A stretch of DNA of 45,636 nt from Guillardia theta CCMP2712 (Eukaryota; Cryptophyceae; Pyrenomonadales; Geminigeraceae), in the NCBI RefSeq assembly GCF_000315625.1, contig NW_005434619.1, positions 413,394-459,029 on the forward strand. The letters are read 5' to 3'. The position numbers and the translations under genes are program-made. The notes beneath the pieces were generated by a model that saw nothing but the letters and a program-made list of their open reading frames with translations, did not search any database and was not told where the DNA came from. Positions 1-11,251 of the stretch are shown here, piece by piece; position 1 is the stretch's first letter; every line of letters starts with the position of its first letter.

Positions 1-39
1 ACCCTTCTCTCTTGCCTCCTTTCTGCAGGTGAGTCCTCG

Positions 40-63
40 TGCTCTTGCTCGTGCTCTTGCTCT

Positions 64-110
<47 letters not shown>

Positions 111-116
111 TTGCTC
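40..116. repeat. (TGCTCG)n-like hexamer microsatellite
   Basis: The tract is built of CTCGTG / CTTGCTCG units. It lies in the intron just downstream of the kinase exon at 128-246 when read on the minus strand. It has no coding character beyond Arg-Ala or Leu-Val dipeptide runs in every frame. Confidence 0.85.
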
Positions 117-127
117 GTCCTCCTCAC

Positions 128-246
128 CTGATCTCGGTGTCTCCATATGTAGTCGGGCGAGGCCTCATGCCCGAACGGCTTCTTGCCGAAGAGCATCTCA
201 TACAGCACAACCCCCGCGCTCCACACGTCCACCTGCTGCTCATTCA
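128..246 (-). CDS. Protein kinase C-lobe exon (Tousled-like?), fragment
   Basis: One exon of about 39 codons on the minus strand. It encodes VDVWSAGVVLYEM followed by GKKPFGHEASPDY. This is kinase subdomain IX (D-x-W-S-x-G) and the segment after it; the GKKPFGH piece is most like Tousled-like serine/threonine kinases. It ends in a clean CAG|gtgagg donor and begins after a CAG acceptor in phase 1. No N-lobe, HRD or DFG segment is present upstream. The next upstream coding on this strand is the alpha/beta hydrolase exon at 430-496, across the CTG repeat, and the phases of the two exons match. Either this is a true fusion, or the repeat has been used to join two unrelated loci in the assembly. 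The rest of the kinase would lie outside the window. Family membership is fairly sure; the Tousled assignment is tentative. Confidence 0.6.
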
Positions 247-252
247 CTGCCT

Positions 253-377
<125 letters not shown>

Positions 378-429
378 CAACCTTGACCCTGCTCCTTTTT
401 CTGTTTCTTCCTCTCTTGTAGACACCAAC

Positions 430-1117
430 CTGCTGGTCCCACAGAGCACAAGAGGATGAGCGAGTGAAACTTGGTCGGACGCGATTCCAAGACTTTCTGA
501 GGGAACGGTCAAATCCCTCCCCTCTCCATTCCCTTGCCCCACTGGCCACTCCTCCTCCTCCTCCTCTTTCTCCTTCTCCTCCTTTTTATCATCATCTTCT
601 CCTCTTCGTTTTGATTCATCCTCTCCACCACCACCACCACCACCTCTATGCCATGTCAGTCTCTTCCCAAGCTTCCATCAGCTCTGCCCTTTCCTTCCTT
701 CTGGATCCTCGCTCCCTTCCATCCCCCTCCACAACCTCAACCTCCCTTCCACTCCCATACCTGAGCGTACATGCCGCCGAAGCTGTGCCCGACGAGCACG
801 GGGGGAGGGCTGTCAGGGGGCAGAACAGCGTCGATGAAGGACAGGATGTCCTCGGTGTGTTCTGAGAGCTGCACGGACTTCACCCCCTCCCTCTGCGGAC
901 TGCCTGACGTTCCTCGCAGCGATGGCGCGTACGACGCGAACCCTCGTCGGGCAAACAGATCCATCCAGTCGGACCAGCACCAGCCGCCATGGAAGGAGCC
1001 ATGCAAGAAGATAACTGGAGGGTTCCCCTGCCCCTCCCGGCTCGGCATGTGGTAGAACTCCATGTCCAGCGAAGTCTTAAGTCGCAACTTGGACTTGGAC
1101 GGGGTAGGAGTAGCCAT
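430..1117 (-). CDS. Alpha/beta hydrolase, N-terminal two-thirds
   Basis: Two exons on the minus strand, 1117-761 and 496-430, joined in phase 0 through CAG|gtatgg and a TCAG acceptor. The start at 1117 (MATPTPSKSK) is the first ATG in frame; coding could extend further upstream in an earlier exon. The protein shows the oxyanion-loop HGSFHGGWCW motif, the strand VIFLHG, and the nucleophile elbow VGHSFGG (G-x-S-x-G). After the intron it continues KVLESRPTKFHSLILLCSV, the strand and helix expected next in this fold. This resembles the AB-hydrolase_1/6 family of esterases and lipases, so the substrate cannot be named. The catalytic Asp and His, normally 80-120 residues further on, are not found. 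Instead the next in-phase exon encodes kinase sequence. The gene is therefore incomplete, chimeric, or interrupted by an assembly join at the CTG tract. Confidence 0.75.
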
Positions 1118-1204
1118 GCATCTAGAGGAGATGAGTCCTTCTCTCCCGCGAAGCCTGCCATGCAGTGTTCGGAGGGTGGGCTGAACACTCTGGAACCCAT
1201 GCAC

Positions 1205-2254
1205 CGAGCAGAAAGATTGGACTAGAATCCAGCACCCTGCATCTCGTTTAGTTCCCGATCATGCGTTCCCCCCCAACCACCATTATCACCCTCCTCACTT
1301 CTTGTGTCTGTTTGTGCTCTTTTCTTGCTCCCTGCTTTCCATTCCCAGTCCCACTCTCGTTGAGCCCCCCCCCCGTCCTCGCCCGCTCTCACATCTGCTG
1401 CTCTTCATTCTTCACACATTTTGGCATCATCTTTCTCTTCTTTCATCTCTGTTCCTCTGCTCTGCTCTGCTCTGCTCTCCTTCCCTTCTCCTTTCTAGAT
1501 TTCAGGTTTCTTTCTGACTCTGTCTCTCTGTCTCTGCCTCTGCCTCTGCCTCTGCCTCTGCCTCTGCCTCTGACTCTGACTCTGTCTCTGTCTCTGTCTC
1601 CCTCTTCCTCTTCCCCTTCCTCTTCCTCTTCCTCTTCCTCTTCCTCTTCCTCTCTTCCTCTTCCTCTTCCTCTTCCTCTTCCTCTTCCTCTTCCTCTTCC
1701 TCTTCCTCTTCCTCTTCCTCTTCCTCTTCCTCCTCCTACCCCTCACCTGTCATTCGCAGTGCAAATCCCATGATCATTCACACCCGTCGCTAAATCATCA
1801 CCCTCATCACCCAATAGGCAATAATCATCCCCCTCATTACCAAGCAAGTCATCCCCCTCATTCTGACCCTCATTACAAAGCACTGAAATCATCCCCCTCA
1901 TTCTGACCCTCATTACGTGCCCAGTTCAGTGCCCAGTTGCTGATCGCTAGCAGTCCGTCTTTGCACGGCTGGTGCCATAATAGTCTATCATATGCCAGAC
2001 CGTGAAGAGTCGGACTCGGAAGCCGAAGTTCAAGTTGCAGCTCTGATTTATTCCGACAATGTTAGGAAAAGATTGAAGAAGACAGAGTTCTAAGAATCCA
2101 GCGGCAAGCCCACGGAAGTCTCCATATGCATAATTTGATAGAGTTGTGATATGGTATGGAGAAATCGTCTGTACATGTTTCAAGTTTGGATTTGCAAGAT
2201 TAAGGCGCTCGAAAATATCGGGCGAAACGATTGAAACAAAAAAATTCTAGGCAT
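1205..2254. other. Intergenic, microsatellite-rich
   Basis: From about 1510 to 1734 there are tandem (TCTGCC)n, (TCTGAC)n and (CTTCCT)n hexamers. At roughly 1848-1916 a phrase of about 30 bp (TCATCCCCCTCATTCTGACC and following) is repeated in direct orientation. An open frame of 78 codons on the minus strand (1947-2183) has no recognisable domain and I do not call it. It lies just downstream of the membrane-protein gene, so it may be 3' untranslated sequence. Confidence 0.7.
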
Positions 2255-3048
2255 TCAGCATTGAAATTGGAAGTCGTGACGAATTGACCGATCATTTCGT
2301 TTTTCATCTTCCTTCTGCATCTTCATTCTCGTGTAATACCGAAGAAATCGCGAATGGCTGTTTGCTTGCAGGATTGCGAATATCACCACCCCGATCGCAT
2401 ACAAACCGATCGAAAACAGGATGCTCTCTATTTCTCGTGTCCATGGCATTGGGTTTCGACGAAAAGCCACCCTTGATAACACACTCGCCAAGGTAACGTA
2501 GCCTGTGCACTGAACGTACTCATTGAAACTTTGCGAAGAAACAATGAAAGACATCGTCATTATGATTAACACAATTTTCATCCTCTCAATGTGCATGTCT
2601 GCAAGTAGAAGCTCAGCAGAGAAAAACATTGTTCTTACATATAGAATGCCTTTCAGAACCTTTCCCAGTGCACACCGCTGATTTTCGTTCATTCTTGGAG
2701 TCAGTAACAGCACCACCCATAATATCGAAACCAATACCAATCGGATCAAAAAAAGTAGTCATCACTGTCGTTGATTCCCTTGTTGAAGATTCTGACTAAA
2801 AGCACTCCTATGTAATAGGTGACTGTAAGTATCAAAGTAAGAACGCAGCCTATATTGTTGAGGCTGAACATCGACAACAACACACTCCGTCGATACTTCT
2901 CCTCAAGTTCTGGATCATCAAAGGGAGAGCAATTTTCTGCCAGATATGCTGCAAATTCTCTGGCAATCGTTGAAGCTTTCTGAAGGAGCGAGTTGTCGTC
3001 GGCATGCGAATGATTGCGGGCCTGCGCAGCGTTCCTCATGTGCGCCAT
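2255..3048 (-). CDS. Multi-pass membrane protein, paralogue of 10348-11251, with a one-base frameshift
   Basis: Translation starts at ATG 3048 (MAHMRNAAQARN). It runs to a TGA at 2746 and then continues in another frame to 2255. The break falls in a run of seven T on the coding strand (about 2747-2754). One extra T would restore a continuous protein of about 265 residues. Aligned by eye with the intact paralogue, both sides match: YRRSVLLSMF to YTKFFLTSIF and YIGVLLVRIF to NGGVLAVRIM before the break; FLIRLVLVSILW to FMFRFVILLTCW across it; EIESILFSIGLYAIG to EIDSLVFSITVFVLG after it. About six hydrophobic segments are visible. The family is not one I recognise. The single indel may be a sequencing error in the homopolymer, a young pseudogene, or a recoding site. 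The last is less likely, because the slip site is C-TTT-TTT and not a canonical heptamer. Confidence 0.7.
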
Positions 3049-4779
3049 AGAGTTTACTTCCTCAAACACGACGAAAAAAGCCCTTGATCAGGAAAGTCTG
3101 TTTGGGGGAGGCCAGAGGCCCTGAGTCCAATGAACTATCTGCCTCGACAGCAAACAGCAAGGGCTAGCGACGAGATTTGATCCGTGTTCTCCTCCTCTCC
3201 GCGCGTCAGCCAGAGGTGTGCGCCTCGCCGCATGCACGGTATTCGGTCTCGTGATTGGTAACGTGATATGTGACGTGAGGCTAAACGTGACAATTCAGCA
3301 CACCCTTGCACCTACCGACTATAATCTACCCCTTCCAATCACCTTCAGTACCCCCTTAAAGTTGACCACCCCCTTCTCATTTCTACCCCGACTTCGATGT
3401 GACCCAGGTCGAAGCTCGATACGACCCCCGCACCCCACTCCCTCCAGATACCCTACCCCTACCACCAATTTCCTCATACCCCTACCCCCTGAGGGTGTAC
3501 CCCGCCCCCCCCTTCCCGGTCCTCTGTCTAGGGAGCTACTTGCAAGAGGGCCATGATCGACATTTACCCTCTTCCCCGCACTTACCCGACAATCTGCTAA
3601 AAGTGTGATGTCCACCCTCTACCCACACATTTCCTTGCAAATACCCCTATTATTTGGTTGTGGTTTTACTACATCATATTTATTTTATGATCGGATATCT
3701 AAAACTTTTTCGGTAGAAGTTATTCCCTAAAAGATAGTAAAACCACACATAAAACAGATTGTTTTAAACAGGATGAGTTATCACCCCCATCTACCCACCG
3801 CCTCAGCTTCCAGCCTCTCACTACCCCTGTTTTCCTCGAATATCACCCCATATTTTCAACCCTCCACAACAAGAATGATTTCCCCAACACACCCCTACCC
3901 TATGATCCATGTCCTCTTTTAAAAAATATGTTTTTGGACCACCCCAATTTTTCCCTATATATACCCTGCTTTTCTACCGGTTACTTTTTAAAAACATTTT
4001 TCGAACCTACCCCACCCCCTCTTCCCAATGTATCACCCTACTCAAGCAAGGTACCCTACCATACCGTACAACCCATATCGAACACCGGGTTATTGAACCC
4101 TTGACTACCCCGTCAATGAAATGACCCTACCCTCCCGATGCTGTCATCCCAACCCACCCCACTAGCTCCACCCATGTTTCCATGTCTCCGTCGCAAGGTC
4201 AACCCCTCATCCCCGCTCTTTGGTGGCTAGGAAATGCTGGGCGGGAGCAGAGCTGTTGAGGGGAGCGAAGGACGAGCAGGAGGGGAGGGGGAGCTTTATA
4301 CAGACTGACAGAGGATTGAGGTTACTTAGTGAAGTAGCGGCATTCCAGAGCATGCAAAGCAAAGAAGCATGCCAGGGAAGTCGAGAAGGCAGTTGAAAAT
4401 GAAAGAAGGGCCCAAGGAACGCAAGGCGGGAAATGCCGATAGATGTTGAAGGGCGACGATGACCATAGCTGAATTCAAGAATGAACGAGGTTGAATTTTC
4501 TTATCTTGCATGAAGTAGTCGATGATAGAGAGCAGTTGTGAGCGAGATCGCAGCAACGTCAGAAGTGGTAGGGCCCTAGAATCCTGTTTCGTCTTTTAAC
4601 TGCTGATTCGTCTCTTCACAAGCCCCGGGATGGTTGTGAGAAAACTTCTCTTCCTAAAAGATTCCGTGTGTTGTCCTGTTTGCTGCAGGAAGAATTGAAA
4701 CATCCTGATCTGTCGCTGTATGTGTTGAAATCCAACATGTTGCTTACTGCCTGCTGTAAGGGATTTTGCATCAAGGAGG
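3049..4779. other. 1.7-kb intergenic region with C-rich phrases and an AT-rich core
   Basis: About 3300-3640 and 3780-4190 are strings of short unlike phrases, each carrying ACCCC, CCCCTA or CTACCC. Between them, 3650-3775 is AT-rich and contains a 13-bp inverted repeat. No open frame here has convincing composition. From about 4200 the sequence turns into ordinary mixed composition and is probably the promoter and 5' untranslated region of the gene at 4780. A minus-strand open frame at 4326-4556 (76 codons) is not supported by any motif. Confidence 0.55.
3659..3747. repeat. Inverted repeat, 13-bp perfect arms
   Basis: TGTGGTTTTACTA at 3659-3671 is the exact reverse complement of TAGTAAAACCACA at 3735-3747, with a 63-nt AT-rich loop. 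It could be a foldback remnant or a small MITE-like element. No target-site duplication is obvious. Confidence 0.6.
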
Positions 4780-7700
4780 ATGTTCAGCCATGACTGGCAA
4801 GAACTGGAACAAGAAGAAGCAAGCCAGAGGCCTTCTTCAAACCGCCTTGCATTGGACTCGTATGATTACGGGCCCTTTGCCAAACATTTCCTTGAACGAA
4901 GCAAGGAAATTAACGGGTCTAATGTACATAAGGATTCCATTGAGAAGCAGCAAGGTTCTGCACCGTTCAACGCGCGCAATGCCCCATCCCCTATGCAGCC
5001 ACTTCCTGGGCATCAGCAGCAGTGGTCCCGCCAGGGCCAATCAGATGTTTGGGTGTCGAATGTAGATCTCCGTACAAGGTCGGTGCGATGCATGAACGTG
5101 TCAGAGTGCGGTAATTACTTGTTGATTGCTTACAATCTGGGGAGTGCAGAGATTTGGGAGTATGCAGCTACCCCAACTCTATCAGACGGACCGAGTCTGC
5201 GTTTCGACAGTTCGATATCGATGAACACTCCGGAACTGATTGAGCTTGCATCGTCTTGCGCCGTGGTGGCATTCAGCAACAGGCAGAAGGAAGAGATCAT
5301 TCATGTCTTGATCGGATCCGAATTTATGGGGAGGATTTCGATCTGGGAGAAGAAATTGAAGAGCCAGAGTCCTTGGGCACTCAAGGAAATTCTAGGAGGA
5401 CATCGCAAAAAGGTGCCTTAAAGTATCCCATCTTTCCCCAACCTCTAATCCTTCTCTTTTCATGGCTGTTATTCTTCTTGTTGATCCCTGGATCGAGATT
5501 TTTCTCCCATTCGCGTGCAATTTCCTTGATAATCCCCCACCCCCCTTCTCTGTGCGTTGCCTCCTTTCCTACTTCTCATTGCTTCTCGATGTTAGCTCAC
5601 TCCTGCTTGTTATAGATCTGTCATCTACGTCGTTTAGGATCGGAGACGCAAGTATCCACTTTACAGCAGCTTCGTTGGACTGCTGCGTCAGCATCTGGGC
5701 GTTGCCTCTTGACGATGAGGATAAGGTTATCTTTGAGGGATCTGCCCAGTTTGTCCCATGCGATGGCTCTGCTGCGTCAGAAGTCGCAAGTGTGAAAGAG
5801 AAGTTCAATTCAGGCGTGCAATCTTGCAAGAGGAGATTCGAATGTTGGTCTCTTGTGGCTGTTCTGATTCACCAATCACCTATGGCTCGAACTCAACATG
5901 TGCGGTCAGATTGCTTCAGGGATGTGCCCAACGGCAAAGGGAAGGTCGTTCCGTACGTGGTTTGCTTCACTCAAGACGGAAACGCTGTTATCTGGAGATC
6001 TCAGAAATCTGTCAGAGGAACGGAATCTATCCTTGCTTGGAAAGTTGTCGAGCGTGTATGTTACGATGTTGGAGGGAGTGGTCGAAAGGATGGTTGTGTG
6101 TTGCAAATGAATCCAAGCAATAGTTCGCATTTTCTGGTGGCGAATGAGAAGGGTGTCGAGGTTCTAGAACTGCCACAATCTTCAGATTTTGGTAACCCGA
6201 CGACTGATGCTTCAGGGTTGATGCATGTCCGAAATTTGTGCATCAACAATAGCCAGAAGGGAGGCAACTCTTTATTGCTGTTCTCCAATTGCGGAAAGAT
6301 CCTTGCTGCGATTCATGGACTTGTCGATGTGAAACTCTGGAATGGTTGTGATTCATCTGTACAACCGTACAAAGAAGGCGGATCATTTAGTTTTAGTCCA
6401 GGAGGGGGTGAGAGGGTAAGCTCGGCATGCTTTCTTAACGGAGCAGCTCTTGATGATGGTTTCAAGTGGTTGTTGGTTGCTCTGGATTCCGGTGTGATGG
6501 TGAGCATGAAATGCTACGGGGCCAAGAAGCAGAGCACTTTCAGTAACCTCTCCGACAGTGCGGCAACTTCACATCTTTCTTCTTCATTCCATGACTTGCG
6601 CACGAGCTCAAATAGCATCCAGAGGGCCTCGCAGCCCAAGGAAGCTTCCGGATATCGCGGCGTAAGCAGAAGCGATTCTTCTCCAGAGCTGTGGGAGATG
6701 CAGACCTTGCAGGACGAGTCGCTGATTTGCAGTGGTCGGTTCGCGAGTGCCTTGGAAGCAGCCAACACCTGGGACAGGACGCTGCTCGACAGATACACCG
6801 ACAAGTCTGTTGCATCCATTCTGAATAGAGACCTTGAGAGTCACGGGAGATCGCTCCGGGGAAAAGTTGACTTGAAGAACGCACAGTCAGGGCTGGAAGG
6901 TTTGATCGAGGACTCCTGGTTCGATGTGGAACCGTCCTCTATGCTGGAAGGGCATCCAAGGTTGAACTTCTTGGGATTCACAGACATTTGGTGCCCCACA
7001 GGATACTGCAGGAAATTTCGACCGCGATCATATCACTTTCCTAGGAATGCAGGGCCAAAGGTTGGAGACCTCGTTCTTGCTGCAAGCTTCGGCATCGACA
7101 GCAATGCGTTCTTGGATGCAGAAGTCTTGGAGATTAGACGCAAGGACATGGCAGATGCTGGGGACGTTCAGCTAGGAGCTTCGGGCAAGTTTGCTGTGAA
7201 GGTGAGAATTTTTGCTGGGCGCAGACATTTAGTTTGACCGGGATGTGTAGGCGAGCAACAGGTCTCAGCAGCAAGCTGGAGGTGTGCTGGAGGCAGGGTC
7301 TGTACAGATGCATGCAGAGCGGAGAGAGAAGACGAGGACAAGCGAGTGCGACGACATTGAGTTCAAGGTACAGTACATGCATGGTGGTCGGGCCGGGAAC
7401 TGCGCCTGGTTGAAATTCCATCACCTCTTTCAAATCTCCTCGAGGCCTGCCTTCGACACTTTGCAGGGCCTCGACCTGAGCGCATTCCAAAGGAAGCAGG
7501 GCAGTTACACCCGAGACGCGAGCAAGGCAGAGCTTGTCTGTCTGTGTGATGGTGTTTCCATGCGCAGCTTCTACCCTCCTCGCCAGGTCCTCCCCTCCTA
7601 CATCGCTGCTGAAGCCGGGCATGTCAACACTCGACCGCATCCTCTGTACGAGCCGAGCTCCAGCAGCCAGAGAGTCGGAGTGGAGCCAGCAGCGGCTGCT

Positions 7701-10118
7701 CGCTCCCACCTTCCCCTGACGCTGGACGCGATCGTCGAGAGATCCAAGGATCGAGGGGCATCGAATCGATTCACAGCTGAGGTGGACGAGGAGGCCAGGA
7801 GCAGCGCAAAGATCTCTTTCTCCTTCCTGCTGGACGCCAGCCAGCGGCTGCTGAATGAGGGTGGCAGCAGCAGCTCTAAGGAGTCGGAAAGGGCGGAGAC
7901 GTCGGAAGATCGAGCATGCAAGTCACTGTCAGATAGCTCGAAGGGGGCGGAGCATTATGCAGACCGATGGGTCCTGGCAAATAACAGCAAGGGATACGTC
8001 GTGTTCTGCAAGGACCGTGACGACGACAAGAAGCGGCACTGCGGAATTCTCGTGCAGGAGTTGTCGGACGACTCCAACCCCACGCTGCGGGTGCTTTGCA
8101 AGCATGGCTGCGTCTCCCTTCCGCAGTTCGCCAGGCTCTGCGGGCGGATAACGAAGCATCCCAAGACGTACATCAGAGTGTTCAAGTTCGGCTCTGCCTC
8201 CCTCTACAACCTCGAGAAGGACGACAACACGCGGCAGGTCTACCGCGGCATCGCGCAGGTTCGGAGGGACGAGAAGGCGGAGGCAAGAGCGCCGGACGCC
8301 TGCTTCTACGAGTACCTGGAGAGGTTCGAGGATGAGGCGGAGCTGTGCCAGGAGGTGGAGTCTGGCGTTGCGTTAGGAGGCAAGCAAAGTCATGTGGGCA
8401 GGCAGAATCCGGTCAAGAATCCCACTGCCCGACAGCAGGAGACGAAGGCTGGAGCTTCTGTAAATGTGCAGGAGGCAGCGATCCCAGTCTCGGACCTTAT
8501 GGAAGTGGAGGTTGAAGTGGTCGAGGAGGATCAGGTCAAATCTGCTGACTCTCGAGCCAAGTCAGTCAGGTCAGTCAAGGTTCGAGGGAAGGAGTCAGAG
8601 GAAGCGGCTGCGGTCGGCAAGATCGCCGCCGCTGCCGACAAGTCGACCCGCCGGATGAAAAGGAACCCAGAGAGGCCGGAAGCTCCGAACGTACAGACGA
8701 GGAACAAGAGGACTCGGTCAGGGGTGGAGGCTGAAGGGAAGGGAGCGGCAGAAGAAGGGACGATCCAGGACGGTGACCGGGAGGCTGCGCCGGTCAAGGG
8801 TTGGAACACTGCGAGCGTGCCAGACAGTCTGCTCCAGCAGCACAACCTTGCAACAAGGTCTCCTAGCAAGAGGATGCGGGCTCCTGAGAAAACCTCTGTG
8901 CAAGGTGGGAGGCTCCTTCCATTCCTCCTCCTTGATCGTCCTGACCTCGCTCATCCTGCCCTTGCACATGAGCTTGACCATCAACTCTCCTCCCTCAGTA
9001 GTCCTTGTCCGTCTCTCCCTCCTCCTTTCCCCTCCTTTTCTCCTCCATCCTTTCTCCCTCCTCTTTCCTCCCTCCTACTTCCCCCTCCTCCCTGCTTGTT
9101 CCTTCTTCCCGTCCCTGTCCTCATGGCCTCTCGCGCTTGCCAGCTTGTGATGTTTCCTTCAGGGTCAAGGGAGGAGGGAGACGAGTGGAAACTGGAATTT
9201 GCGCTCGACACCGACCATCTCGTCACCAGCGCTGCTGCTGTCTCCATCAAGCTCTGCAGTGCCCTCAAGGCCAGGGCCTTCAAGGAGCAGTTCCGACCGA
9301 AAGCTGTCCGAGACAAGTGGCTGTCAGCGGTGCGTCTCAACCTACCTCCTCCTCGTCTATCCCGTCCTCGTCCTCGCCCTTGTTTTCTTTCTCGTCCTCT
9401 TCGTTCTAAAGCTCCCTCCTCCCTCTTTCTCCTAGCATTCTCATCGACTTTGCATTTCTCTCACTGATCGCCCACTTCGTTGGTTTGATCCCTGTGCTCC
9501 TGTACCTTACCCACCCCTGACTTGTCTTCATCCCCTCCCTCTCCCCTCTACCGCCCCATCCCTTCACCTGAGGCTGCTGCAGGTTGCAAACGCCACCCTC
9601 CCCGAGCTCAAGTCACTCATCATGGACCTCGAAAGATTTATTCTCCCCTCCGTGTGGGATGGAGTCTACCCACTGCAGGTCCTCCTTCCTCCTCTCCTAC
9701 TGCTCCTCCTTGTCTCCTTCCTTCTCTACTGTCTCCTGCTCCTACTTCTGCCCCGCCCTCTGCCCCTTCCCCTTCCCCTTCCCCTGCCCCTTCCTCTGCC
9801 CCTCTCCCTCCCTCTGGCTTGCTCTAGCAGCGGCCGGTCCTTGTCCTCTCTGAAGTGAAGGGGCAGGTGAGAGGAAGGCTCATAGCAGCGCTGGCGGATG
9901 CCGACGATCGTCGACTGCAGCAGGCGCTGGCAGTGATAGCACAGCACATCTGCCCGACCATGTTCGTTGCGTTCCCCTTCTCCTCCGCGTCCAACAAGCA
10001 CTTCTGGAGGAGCCACGACGAGTGCTCATCTGCCTTCGTCTCCTTCCACCGCAAGAAGACCCAGGAGGAGAAGCAGGAGGAGCAGGGTATGGAGGCGTGC
10101 GATCAGCAGAACGAGTAG
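4780..10118 (+). CDS. Large WD-repeat protein with Tudor-like and SAND-like segments
   Basis: Exons read as 4780-5412, 5616-7201, 7251-8904, 9163-9329, 9583-9678 and 9831-10118 (about 1475 codons). All junctions from 7201 on keep phase; the 7202-7250 intron is 49 nt. The first junction (AAG|gtgcct to TTATAG|AT) is off by one base, so a micro-exon is missed or an indel is present. The N-terminal half has WD-type strands: NLGSAEIWEY, GSEFMGRISIWEK, LGGHRKK, LDCCVSIWAL, DGNAVIWR. Around 7040-7400 a barrel-like stretch reads KVGDLVLAA, DAEVLEIRR, FKVQYMHGG, WLKFHHLF, which suggests a Tudor-like reader. Around 8070-8200 RVLCKHGCVSLPQFARLCGR is reminiscent of SAND or TDBD-type DNA-binding folds. 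A basic Lys/Arg-rich stretch follows (RRMKRNPERP, TRNKRTRSG). A nuclear, chromatin-associated role is inferred. I do not recognise an orthologue. Confidence 0.75.
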
Positions 10119-10347
10119 GGGCTCGGAGCACGCGGGTTGGGCCGCAGCGGATGTATCAATAGAGTCGCGCCGTGTTATCATGTCAGTGCAGAGGAGAAGA
10201 GAGTAGCTTCAGTCATCATGTAAACTAGTCACAAGCCCCAAGGAATAAGAAACTCTTATCAACAAGTTTACCCACTTCGCTCCTCCTCTCTCCTCTCTCC
10301 TCTCCCTCTCCCTCTCCCTCTCCCTCTCCGTTCCTCCCTCGTCGACA

Positions 10348-11251
10348 TCACATGGCCTTGTTCCCCTGCGTTGCGAGGAGTCAGAGACGAGCCGTTGTCG
10401 ACGTCAGCACTCACCTTCTGCAGCTGCGACATCCTCTCTGCCTCCTGCTTCCACTTCTCGGTGAACTTCTGCCGCATGAACGCATGGAACGATACTGATC
10501 CGAGGTTGCCGAGGACGAAGACAGTGATGGAGAAGACGAGGCTATCTATCTCCTCGTTGAGAGCAAGGCGCTTCGACGGCCACAGCAGCCGCGCAAGGTT
10601 GCCTACGAAGCAGATAGTCGCCGTCCTCCTCACGTTGAGCGGCCAGAAGCGCGGGGAGATCACGATGCAGCCGAGGCTGAGGGAGATGCTGGCGATGAAG
10701 GCAGAGTCGTAGAGGATCTCGAACCGCAGGTGGTCCACCGCAAACATGAAGATCCTCAACTCCACCACCCAGTTCAGCCACCGCCCGGCGAACGTCAGGT
10801 AATGAGCGGGGAGCTTGTCGGATACCGTGATGACGAGCCAGCAAGTGAGCAGGATGACGAACCGGAACATGAAGAGGAAGTCGGAGAGCGAGAGGGACTT
10901 GTGGCTCATGATTCGCACCGCCAGGACTCCGCCGTTGTACGTCAGCGCGAGGATGAAGACGGAGCGCAGAAAGACGTTGTCGGAGCGGAAGATGGAGGTG
11001 AGGAAGAACTTAGTGTACTTCTTCTCCTTCTCCACGTCCTTGAACGCCCTCGCTGACGCAACGAGCGAGGCCAGGAAGGGGATGATCTGCACAGATCTGC
11101 GACTGTTCCTCATAACCTCCAGCTCCTTGTCCTCTATGACTTGTTCTCCAGACGTTCTGGTTTCATTGCCGCCCGTATGCCCCGGTCGATTCGCAGAATT
11201 TGTCTCCCTTACCGCCCTTACTCTAGCCACCTCCTCTATGGCTGCTGCCAT
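10348..11251 (-). CDS. Multi-pass membrane protein of unknown family (intact paralogue)
   Basis: Exons are 11251-10415 and 10365-10348 on the minus strand, giving 284 residues ending GNKAM. The 49-nt intron between them has a perfect donor (AAG|gtgagt) and a GCAG acceptor. Ignoring the splice lets the frame run on into an Arg-Gly/Glu low-complexity tail, which is unlikely to be real. After a polar N-terminus (about 85 residues) there are roughly six hydrophobic segments, including SVFILALTY, FVILLTCWLVITV, IASISLSLGCIVI and SLVFSITVFVLG. The C-terminus is a short charged helix (KFTEKWKQEAERMSQLQK). It is clearly homologous to the frameshifted gene at 2255-3048. The two flank the WD-repeat gene on the opposite strand. 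No ion-channel or transporter signature is visible, so no function is proposed. It is convergent with the WD-repeat gene, with 229 nt between them. Confidence 0.8.

Noticed and set aside
1495-1773. Arg-Lys or Pro-Leu dipeptide-repeat proteins
   Set aside because: Direct translation of (CTTCCT)n and (TCTGCC)n microsatellites, with no domain or flanking composition.
2740-2760. Programmed -1 ribosomal frameshift site
   Set aside because: The codon-phased run is C-TTT-TTT-TGA, not a canonical X-XXY-YYZ heptamer, and no clear downstream pseudoknot is seen. A one-base indel is simpler.
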